Positions 50,749 to 58,700 of a stretch of DNA of 64,000 nt are shown here, piece by piece; position 1 is the first letter of the stretch, and the number at the start of each line of letters is the position of its first letter. The notes beneath the pieces are model-generated. The model was not told the DNA's origin. It saw only the letters and a list, made by a program, of their open reading frames with translations, and ran no database searches. Location of the stretch: contig NZ_JANFAK020000021.1 in NCBI RefSeq assembly GCF_024721315.2, positions 96 to 64,095 on the forward strand, written 5' to 3'. Position numbers and translations under genes: made by a program. This DNA comes from Streptomyces sp. Isolate_45. GTDB taxonomy: Bacteria; Actinomycetota; Actinomycetes; Streptomycetales; Streptomycetaceae.

Positions 50749-52044
50749 CTACCGCCAAGGTGCCTGGGCGCGCTGTGCCTGCTGTTGTGCGGAGGCGGCG
50801 CCTGCGCGTGCCATGGACAGGAGGTGGGGGAGCCGCCCAGCTGCTTGGGTGTTCCACCAGCAGTGGGCGTCGGGCGAGAACGCGGCCTTGGGGACGTTGT
50901 CGATGGCTTCTTGGTACACGGCGGGCGAGTCGTGCCATTCGGTGTCGCCGATCACTCGCAGGGAGCGGCGCGAGAGACTGTCGAGGAGGGTGAAGAGCCG
51001 GGGGACTGCCGTCAGGCGGTGTCGGCTGGAGCCCGCCTGCCGGGTACCGCCTGGATATTGGGCCCAGAGGAGGTACTGGGCCGGCCACGGAAGATCGATT
51101 ACCTCGCGTCCGTCGTAGGCCACGACCACCGGCTCGGCCATGGAAGCAGCGATGCCGGTCACCAGCCCGCGCCCCGCGTGGTGCAGTTGATCGGCCAGCC
51201 TGACCACCCACGGTTCATCCTGCAGGTCGCGCTTCATCGCCCGTTCCAGGGTGTCGTATGCACGCGCCCATCGTGCCGCTACCGGAGAGGCGTGGTTGTT
51301 CTGCTCGGCGGGAGTGAGACGCATCAGGGCATGGAGCCACTTCTCGCACCACTGGTCGAAGCCGGACTGGTAGCCGTAGCGTGCCGTGCCCGAGAAGGTG
51401 TCCTTGCCGTCCTGCTTGTCCAGGGCTTTCTCGCAGATCTCTTCCCAGGTCTCCTGCCAGGGGAGCCGGAACTTCCCGGGCCGACGGCGTCGGAAGTCGG
51501 AGTCGAGGAGCGCGGCCGTCCCGATCAGGAGCAGCTCTTCTTGGGCCTTCCCGCTGCGGTAGGCGTCGGCATGGCGTTCCGCCAGCCGATCACGAGCGGC
51601 CCCCAGTGCCGAGTGCGGCTTCCGAAGGAGGCGGTGGATGTCCCCCGCATTGCTCGCTCCCGGTCCGAACATCCCGAAAGTGAGGACGTTGCAATACGCC
51701 TCCAGGTCATGCCCGGAATCGAGCCGGCCGGCCAGCGTCGCCAGTTCCTCCATGCCTGAGATCAGACGACGGGCCTGCGTGTAGTAGTCGGGGAACGGGT
51801 TGGGGCAACGCCGGCACCCCCCGGGCTCCGAAACGTCGGCCATGCTTCCACGATCCGGCACCCGCAGGCTGACGGCAGCCCGCTGCGGAGGAACGCGGAA
51901 CGCCCCGCACTCTGCCGACAGATGGAGCACCGAGCCGCTCGCCGTCCGCCACAGCGGTACGTCCATTCCCGCCAGAGGGCCCAATGGCACGTCGAGTGCC
52001 GTGGGAAGGGATACCTGGTCATGCGCTGTAACACTCGCGGACAC
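50749..52044 (-). CDS. Hypothetical protein with a short Cys-pair motif
   Basis: This 431-residue soluble protein belongs to no family I recognise. The N-terminal part has LWRTASGSVLHLSAECGAFRVP and, at about residue 80, GGCRRCPNPFPDYY, a CxxC that with the earlier Cys could bind zinc. The remainder is helical and rich in Trp and charged residues (WQETWEEICEKALDK, FDQWCEKWLHALMRL). The GTG at 52044 is chosen for AGGAG nine bases upstream; ATG 51966 is an alternative. It sits among remnants of mobile genes and before the AlbA_2 protein, so a role in the accessory or defence region is possible. Confidence 0.65.
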   Translation of the reverse strand: MSASVTAHDQVSLPTALDVPLGPLAGMDVPLWRTASGSVLHLSAECGAFRVPPQRAAVSLRVPDRGSMADVSEPGGCRRCPNPFPDYYTQARRLISGMEELATLAGRLDSGHDLEAYCNVLTFGMFGPGASNAGDIHRLLRKPHSALGAARDRLAERHADAYRSGKAQEELLLIGTAALLDSDFRRRRPGKFRLPWQETWEEICEKALDKQDGKDTFSGTARYGYQSGFDQWCEKWLHALMRLTPAEQNNHASPVAARWARAYDTLERAMKRDLQDEPWVVRLADQLHHAGRGLVTGIAASMAEPVVVAYDGREVIDLPWPAQYLLWAQYPGGTRQAGSSRHRLTAVPRLFTLLDSLSRRSLRVIGDTEWHDSPAVYQEAIDNVPKAAFSPDAHCWWNTQAAGRLPHLLSMARAGAASAQQQAQRAQAPWR

Positions 52045-52254
52045 GCTCGTGAGCTCCTGCCTCGGATGCCGAATGCGTACCGCACCAGCCTGTCCTACGC
52101 CCGAGCGCCACGGCGCAGCTTTCGCCGATCGAGTGACGGCGCCGAGGTCCAGTCCTGCTGGGTGCCTCCCACGACTGGCCATCGGCTTTACTGTCCAGGG
52201 TGGTGGGAGGCCACGTGGAAGAGACTGGCCTGGACGTCGGTGGAAACGTTGAAC

Positions 52255-52284
52255 GCTGGCCCCCACCCGGAGGTGGGGGCCAGC
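52255..52284. terminator. Terminator hairpin before the thioredoxin-reductase remnant
   Basis: GCTGGCCCCCACC and GGTGGGGGCCAGC make a 13-bp perfect stem with a four-base loop. It lies two bases past the stop of the thioredoxin-reductase-like tail and was probably its native terminator. Confidence 0.7.
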
Positions 52285-52285
52285 C

Positions 52286-52405
52286 TCAGTCAGGTATTGA
52301 CCTGCATGTGTTGACGTCCGCGCTGTTGTCGCTCAGGGCGGAGAGGTAGCGCTCGGCGTCGAGGGCCGCTGCCCAGTCGGAGCCGGCTGCGGTGATGGTG
52401 GGCGT
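52286..52405 (-). pseudogene. Thioredoxin reductase C-terminal remnant
   Basis: Thirty-nine codons with strong G/C third positions read TITAAGSDWAAALDAERYLS and then diverge to a stop. TAAGxGxxAALDAERYL is the C-terminal signature of TrxB-type thioredoxin reductases. The rest of the gene is missing; the upstream 216 bases to 52621 carry no further homologous frame. A terminator follows immediately. Confidence 0.65.
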
Positions 52406-52621
52406 GGAGGGACGTGACCGACGTCGGATGCCATGGGGGCTGGGCAGACAGCGGGCACCGCCGACTGCACCGGCAGGGCCTTGGCGTGGCACCCCGTGAC
52501 GGTGGCCGACTGCCCCCCAGTGGACACCGTCTGCCGCCAATGGGCTTCGAACCGCGTGCCTTCACCCGGCGGACTGGCTGATGACAGGGCAGCCGTTGTG
52601 TACCGCGCGGCTCGGACCCTT

Positions 52622-54022
52622 TCAGCTGCGGGAAGACGCTTCCCCATCCTGGGGGATGAATTGAATCTGGCGTGCTTCGGCCCAAGATCCGATTCTGGCT
52701 TTGTAGTACGTCGTCCAGGCAGCTGCGTTGATGCTTCCGTCGTGCGTGATGGGTGCGGCCTCGACGATGCCGAATGCCTGGACGAGTTCGTTTGCGATGT
52801 GGGCCGCGGTCTGGACGAGTGGGACACCGGCGTCGGCAAGATCGTCCACCAGGGCGACGGCCTCAGCGTCGGCGTATGGGCACATTCGGATGCTCAACTG
52901 GGAGCGCCGCGAACCATGGATGTCCGTTTGGTCGATACGAAAAGGCAGTAGCGGTGCGAGCTGGGGTCGGGGCGGCCCGTGGGGGTGCGTATGAGGTGCT
53001 TCCACGAGTGCTGCCTTCACCAGGGTGGTGCCGGTGGCGCCGGACCGATCTCGGGCGTGTGCTCCCAGGAACGCCAGCGCTGAGAGCAGTTCGTAGACGA
53101 CTGCGTCGAGGTTGGCGAAATGGAACTCCTCGTTGTCGGCTGTGGCGGCGCCGGCACCGATGCCGTAAGCCCATATGCCGGAGCCGTCCCGGTGCAGTTC
53201 GCAGTGCTGGTAGCCGTAACCGTCGGGCTGGCCGCTCGTAGCGATCAGGCGGCGTGACCCGACCAGAACGCGAGAGAAGAAGGAGTCGCCGTCACCGAGG
53301 TAGGGGGAGGCCGCAATCAGGTCCCGCTGGTAGCGGTTGTAGGTCTCCCGGGTAATCGTCATGTCTCCGGGCACCTCGGGTGTGACTGTGACGAGGAGTT
53401 GGGGTTGGTTGCTGGCCGGCAGCGCTGCGAGCCCCTCTCGCTCGACGTCTTGGAGCCGACTGGCGCGGCTGGCGGACGCGGTGAAGCGTTGGTGGTAGGC
53501 GGTGGCGATGTCGGTCTCGGTCAGCCAGTTGGTCCGACTTCCGGAACGGCGGGGGTAGCGCAGTGCCTTCTCGGTCGGCTTCGTCGGCGGCGTGATGACG
53601 GCATGAGGACCTTGGGGGCTGCGCGGCACTGCGATGATGAGGAAGCCGCGGCCATGGTCCGCTGGATTGTGGAGCTGATAGGTCTCGTAGCGAACGGCGG
53701 GGGCCGTGCTGCTCCCAACGACTTGCTCCAAGTGGCGCAGGTGGGCGTCTGAGAGATCGATGTCCATTGCCTTCGAGGGGACTCCCCGAGCCTCCGCGAG
53801 GCCGACGACCAGGACACCACCGATGTGGTTTGCGAAGGCGCATACGTCCTTGGCCAGTTCTTCCTTGCCTTTGGGGTCGGCAGCGGCAAGTTGTTGCTTG
53901 TAGTCGAGGTCCTCGGCCTCAGCTGCTTCTTCCACACCGACCAGGCTGGCGATCTGCTCGTAGGTCGACTCACTGAGCGGGCCGCCGAAAAGCGCCTCCA
54001 GGCGCCGTGAACGAAACGACAT
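52622..54022 (-). CDS. Schlafen/AlbA_2-domain protein
   Basis: This 466-residue protein has an N-terminal AlbA_2 (Schlafen-type, divergent AAA-4) domain: AEDLDYKQQL at about 36-45, KEELAKDVCAFANHIGGVLVVGL at about 53-75, then FLIIAVPRS and the later RSGSRTNWLTETDI. The C-terminal 270 residues are not recognised. Related domains occur in regulators and in RNA-targeting antiviral proteins. It is divergent from the DUF5677 gene (114-base gap), so the two may act together. ATG 54022 precedes the first helix; the ribosome site is weak. Confidence 0.8.
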   Translation of the reverse strand: MSFRSRRLEALFGGPLSESTYEQIASLVGVEEAAEAEDLDYKQQLAAADPKGKEELAKDVCAFANHIGGVLVVGLAEARGVPSKAMDIDLSDAHLRHLEQVVGSSTAPAVRYETYQLHNPADHGRGFLIIAVPRSPQGPHAVITPPTKPTEKALRYPRRSGSRTNWLTETDIATAYHQRFTASASRASRLQDVEREGLAALPASNQPQLLVTVTPEVPGDMTITRETYNRYQRDLIAASPYLGDGDSFFSRVLVGSRRLIATSGQPDGYGYQHCELHRDGSGIWAYGIGAGAATADNEEFHFANLDAVVYELLSALAFLGAHARDRSGATGTTLVKAALVEAPHTHPHGPPRPQLAPLLPFRIDQTDIHGSRRSQLSIRMCPYADAEAVALVDDLADAGVPLVQTAAHIANELVQAFGIVEAAPITHDGSINAAAWTTYYKARIGSWAEARQIQFIPQDGEASSRS

Positions 54023-54136
54023 GGCTGGACGCTAGTGCACCGTGGCCTGTTTGTGCAGGCCCTTTTCGTTCTGGAAGACCATCCCATCGGGGCTATGCGG
54101 CCGGATAGGGTGCCCTCCTCCGGAGGGGGTCGGCAC

Positions 54137-54856
54137 GTGAGCAGCGTCTGTCCGCAGCGGTACCGCGAGATGACCGAGAAGATGATCACCCACTACCAAG
54201 CAGCTGGACCGATCGAGACGAAGCAACGGAGATACCGTCCCGTGCTCATAGGACACGGGTGGTGCGCGGAAGTACACCGCCTCGCCGCGTCCGCCTTCCA
54301 ACTCGCCGATGCCGGCTACGCCCACGAGGCGCATATCTTGCTTCGCACCATGTTCGAAACCATGATCAGTCTCCACTGGCTGTCTCAGAAGGGTGATGCC
54401 GGAGCACTGGGGGTCTTCGCCGAGGGCGACAGGGTGAACCGGGCCTCAGCGGTAGACCTGGAGAAGGCATTCTCTCCACCCCAGGATCTCATTGACATGA
54501 TCAAGAATCAGCCCTTCGGTAAGACCGACGAGAGCGAGATCTTCCGTAGGTTCCAAGCGCAGTGCGACGAGATCGACCCCAGGAGGGAGCTCTACTCTGT
54601 CTATAGGTACCTGTGCGGCTATGCGCATCCCAGCACAGTTGGCGCATTCGCCTTCATCGAAGTGTCGACTGAACCGGTCAGCCTTCGCAGCACTCCGAGA
54701 ACGTCTGCTTCCACGGTGGCGGTGACCGCAGCCATGTGCGTGCTCTGGGCCGGCCGTGCCTTCGACGAGATGGTGAATGGCAAGCCGCGAAAGCAGTTTC
54801 TGCGGGCCGTCGCCAGGGAGCTTGACCTGGCACCGATCCTGCCTGCGCTCAGATAG
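54137..54856 (+). CDS. DUF5677-family protein
   Basis: This 239-residue all-helical protein matches DUF5677: ADAGYAHEAHILLRTMFETMISLHWLS in the N-terminal half and YRYLCGYAHPSTVGA further on, with a C-terminal hydrophobic helix (VAVTAAMCVLWAGRAF). The function of the family is unknown; members are frequent beside defence and mobile genes. The GTG at 54137 is chosen because GGAGGGGG lies seven bases upstream. It is divergent from the AlbA_2 gene. Confidence 0.75.
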   Translation: MSSVCPQRYREMTEKMITHYQAAGPIETKQRRYRPVLIGHGWCAEVHRLAASAFQLADAGYAHEAHILLRTMFETMISLHWLSQKGDAGALGVFAEGDRVNRASAVDLEKAFSPPQDLIDMIKNQPFGKTDESEIFRRFQAQCDEIDPRRELYSVYRYLCGYAHPSTVGAFAFIEVSTEPVSLRSTPRTSASTVAVTAAMCVLWAGRAFDEMVNGKPRKQFLRAVARELDLAPILPALR

Positions 54857-54914
54857 GAGCGCCGAGCAGTGTGCCGCGCCAGCTGCCAACGGCATTCGTT
54901 GACCAGAGCATTGC

Positions 54915-55370
54915 ATGTTGGGGCGGGTAGGACTCCCGGGCACGGGCGAGCCCCCTACCTGTGGAACGATCGGAGTCAGCCACGCTTCGAGTGGGGCCGC
55001 TTTCAAACGAAGTGGAACATCGTCCCCGACGGTCGACCCCCTGTTGCCCCAGAGTGAGTTCCTTCGTGCGTTCCACCAGGGTGATAAGCCGCCAGCCTTC
55101 GGGCCCAGTCGGCTCGCACACCTCATTGGGCAGCTGTCGGATGACGACCTTCGCCACTTTGTCAGGGTGGTCGCGAGCCTCCGTGAGCAGACTCGGCGGT
55201 ACCTGGAGGGTCTTCTCGGCCGGTGCGGCTACGAACTTGGCGACCACACAACGCCGCATGAGGCATCGCCCTGCGGGGTCCTACGGATGGCCGCTCCCAA
55301 GGTCCCTCGTGGGCCTCAGCTGGATCTCCAACTCGATACCCCAGCACATTTCTGGGCGCTGGCTGCCTGA
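54915..55370 (+). CDS. Possible small protein
   Basis: From about codon 42 this frame has reasonable codon bias and reads like a helical protein (LAHLIGQLSDDDLRHFVRVV, LREQTRRYLEGLLGRCGYEL). The upstream part has poor bias, so the true start is uncertain. No family was recognised. It follows the DUF5677 gene in the same direction. Confidence 0.3.
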   Translation: MLGRVGLPGTGEPPTCGTIGVSHASSGAAFKRSGTSSPTVDPLLPQSEFLRAFHQGDKPPAFGPSRLAHLIGQLSDDDLRHFVRVVASLREQTRRYLEGLLGRCGYELGDHTTPHEASPCGVLRMAAPKVPRGPQLDLQLDTPAHFWALAA

Positions 55371-55416
55371 TCTCGGAGCAGGCATCGACGCGCCTGCTCA
55401 TCGACATGGAGTCTCA

Positions 55417-55665
55417 GTGCAGATCATCAGCACCATCATCTCTGCGATCGCGGAGAACGGTGTGCAAGCCACAATGCTCGGCATCGGCGCAGCGGTCATC
55501 GGGCCACCGGTAGTGAAGCGAATCGTCAGCCTCACGCGGGAGTTCTGGGGGCCCAAAATCACGAGACTGCGCAGGGTGGTCGCAGAGAGCGTTGCGCCGA
55601 AGGATCCCACGCCGCCGGTTGGGAGTCCTGACGAGGAGGTTGTCCACCTCCACGAGAGGGTCTGA
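55417..55665 (+). CDS. Possible small single-pass membrane protein
   Basis: An 82-codon frame starts at GTG with GGAG six bases upstream. Residues 1-30 (IISTIISAIAENGVQATMLG and onward) are hydrophobic; then come a basic segment and an acidic tail. It resembles short membrane proteins of accessory regions. No family was recognised. It ends before the large hairpin at 55726. Confidence 0.35.
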   Translation: MQIISTIISAIAENGVQATMLGIGAAVIGPPVVKRIVSLTREFWGPKITRLRRVVAESVAPKDPTPPVGSPDEEVVHLHERV

Positions 55666-55725
55666 CACCGATACAAGGTCAGGTGCCGGCCGGGGCCCCT
55701 CCGGCGCCTGACAGAGTCAAGCTGA

Positions 55726-55772
55726 CTTGACGTTTAGCCCCGACCCATCTCGCGCCGGGGTTAAACGTCAAG
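55726..55772. terminator. Large hairpin with TTGACGTTTA arms
   Basis: CTTGACGTTTAGCCCCG and CGGGGTTAAACGTCAAG form a 17-bp inverted repeat (one mismatch, a G/T wobble in one strand) around a 13-base loop. It lies at the end of the sacsin-like gene and of the convergent small frame, so it probably ends both. The arms are unusually AT-rich outside a GC core. Confidence 0.6.
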
Positions 55773-55773
55773 A

Positions 55774-58700
55774 TCACAGCAGGTAAGAGAAGCGCAGTGC
55801 CCCGCCCTCCTCGCGATAGCGGCCCCGTCCGCGCTTTCCGTAGGGGTTGGGGAGCATCTGGATGGCCACCTTGCGCGGGGTGAGCACGTGGGTGACCACC
55901 AGGAGGCGCCAGCGGTCGTTGCCTGCGTGTTGGCGGGCCGCGCGGACCTCGCTCTCTCCCAGCTCGAAGCGGCCGCCTTCGCCCCCGGTCGCCTTCACCT
56001 CGTACAGGTAGGGCCGGCTGCCGGAGCCGACCCGGAAGTCGAAGCCGAGGCCGTCGTCGCCGGACGGGCCGGGGAAGGCTTTGCGACGGTTGCCCGATAC
56101 CCAGCCGGTCTCGTCCATGCGGTCCGGGTAGCGCGCGCACAGGAACTGGTACGCGTACCACTCGCCCACGTAACCGATGGCCTCCCGCTGGGCCGTGGTC
56201 AGCCCGCTGTCCGTGCTGCCCCCGTACCGCCACCCGCGCGTGCGACCGGTGGCCTCGGTGCGCGCGGTCCGAGGACGGGGGTCCGTGAAGCGGAGCGGGC
56301 CGGCGGCGGTGATGCCCGGCGCCGATCCGCTCTTCAAGACCCGGTCCAGTTCGCGGGTGAGGGCGGTGAAGTCGCCGGAGTACACGTCGAAGGCGCGGCC
56401 GCCGACGGAGATCGACCGCCGTTGGCGCTCCCGTTCGCGGCGCTCGTGTTCCGCCGCGTTGCGCACCCGGTCCAGGTCGGCCTCGGACAGCCCGTGCTCG
56501 TCGGGATCCGTCGCCGCCGCCATCCCGTCGGGCCACTGGCCGAGCGCCGCCAGCCAGCCGACGACGTCGGTGGGTGACAGGGGTCGGAAGTCCAGGGCGC
56601 CCGCGGCTTCCAGCCGCGCGGTGACCTCCTCGGCGGGCTCGGCTCCGGTCAGGGCTGCGGGCAACGGGTGTCCGGCCGCCCTGACCAGGACCGCGAGTTC
56701 GGCGGCCAGGCCGGTGATCGTACGGAGGTTCGCGCCGCGTACCTGGTCGCGGGCGGGCAGGCGTTCGCCCGACCGGGGCGCCGGCACGGGGCGGCCCAGG
56801 CGCAGCGCCAGCTGCTCCTCCACGTGCGCCTCCAGGCTCTCCGTGTCGGCCGTGTCCACGGTGTACGCCCAGGCCTCCGGCGCGGTGATCCAGTCCAGGG
56901 CCCTGACCGAGGGCCAGTCGGGCATCGGACGGCGCGCGTCGAAGTCCTCCAGCACCGCCCAGCGCAGCCGGTTGACGAGGTTCTTCTTGCGTAGGTCCAG
57001 GTATGTGCGGAGCGCCTCCTCGTGCTCGTCGGCGTGGCTGACCGGTTCCAGGGGCGGGACCATCGCGCGCAGGGTGTCGTTCAGCTCGGCGAATCCGATG
57101 CCCAGGTCGCGCCGCAGTTCGTCCGTACCGCGGGCGGCGCGGGCCCTGGCGATGAACTCGGATACGGGTACCGGGAGCTCGTCTGCATGCTCCTCGAGGT
57201 GTGCCCGGAACTCCCGGGTGTCGCCCGGCGGCGGCAGGAACAGAGCGTTCGCCGCCTCCGTGCCGAGCAGGTGGACGAGGAAGGGCCGGCTGCGCTCCAG
57301 GACCACGCCGATGGCCCCGTCGATCCGGCGGCTCGTCTCCTCGACCTGGTTGACCGTGACTTCCAGGGCGTCGGCGAGCTCCTCCTGGCCAGGGTCGCGC
57401 AGGTCGGCGTGGCGGGAGGCGAGCTGGTGAGCGGCGATGCGCAGCCGGTCGCCGAACTCCCGCCGTCCCAGCAGCTCGGCGACCGCCACCATGATGCGGG
57501 GGACCTCGGGCCAGCCCGGCTCGCCTGCCGGAGCGAGGACGAGCGGATGCTTCGGATCGGGCAGCGGCAGCACTCCGCCGAGGCGGCCCGGCAACGTCAC
57601 GGGCCGGCCGTCGAGCTCGATGTCCCAGGAGCGGTAGCGGTGCAGACGTACGCTCCGGACCAGGGACGTCAGCTCGCTCAGCTCGGCCTCGCTCGCCCGG
57701 GGGCCGCGCGCCAGGTGGTCGGAGAGGACGCCCACGGCCAGCGTGAGCCAGGGCAGCTGCTGGACCAGTGGTTCTCCCATGGCCGCGGGGTCCACCCGTG
57801 CGCCGTCCACGGTCACCGTGAACATCAGGTCGTCGGTGTGCCGGACGGTGGCGGGGTGTTCGGCCGCCAGCAGCTCGGCGGCCTCCGCCGAGACACCGGG
57901 CAGGGTGAGCAGGGGGAGCGCCATCTCCCGTACCAGGAGGGCCGTGAGGCCGTCGCGTTCACCGCTGACGTAGAGCACGGTCCCGCCGTCGCCATCTCCG
58001 TCACCAGCGCTCTCCCCGCCGTCCAGGGCGGACAGCGGTATGCCGATCAGCCGGTCCTCGGACTCGGCGAGGAGACTGGCGCCTGCGGGCAGTGCGGGAC
58101 TGGATCGCTGTACGAGGTACCTCCAGGCGCGTTCGTTGACGCGCTGCGCGGCGGGCCGGTCCTCGGCCCCCAGCGCGTCCTCCGCCGCGAGCCGTCCCAG
58201 CGCGGCGATGATGCGGTCGCTGTCCCGGGGGTCGTCCCAAGTCGGCAGCCGCATCTCCCGCAGGCGGTCGCCCGCCCTCCCGCGTTCCAGGAGGTGGCGG
58301 AGCCTGTGGTCGACGGTCGGCGCGTACGAGGGCTCATCCTCCAGCCCGGGCGGGCAGTGCCAGGCATCGGCCGGCCGGACGAACCGGACGGCCCGGTCGC
58401 GGCCACGCACCGGGAGCCACGGCTGCTCCCGGACGAAGGCGCCCAGCGGTGTCGGGACTCGTTCCGTGTCACGGGAACTCTGGCTGCCGGCACTGGTCCA
58501 GACGCTGGCGAACCACGCGTCGTTCCAGCTGGCCAGGCCGTGCAGGACGAGCCGTGCATACGCCAGCCGGGCCTCCTGTCCCAGGCGGCCGACGACGTCC
58601 TGGCCGGGGAGCTGCCAGGCGGGGGTCCCCCGGTACGGCGTCCGGGGGTAGTAGGCATAGGACCAGCGGACGTACGGCTCCCACTGCTCCTGCACCTCGG

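Noticed and set aside
50088..55776. TGATCTTGACGT at 50088 and its reverse complement at 55765-55776, considered as ends of an island
   Set aside because: Twelve-base inverted matches at this distance are expected about once by chance, and no target duplication or integrase accompanies them.
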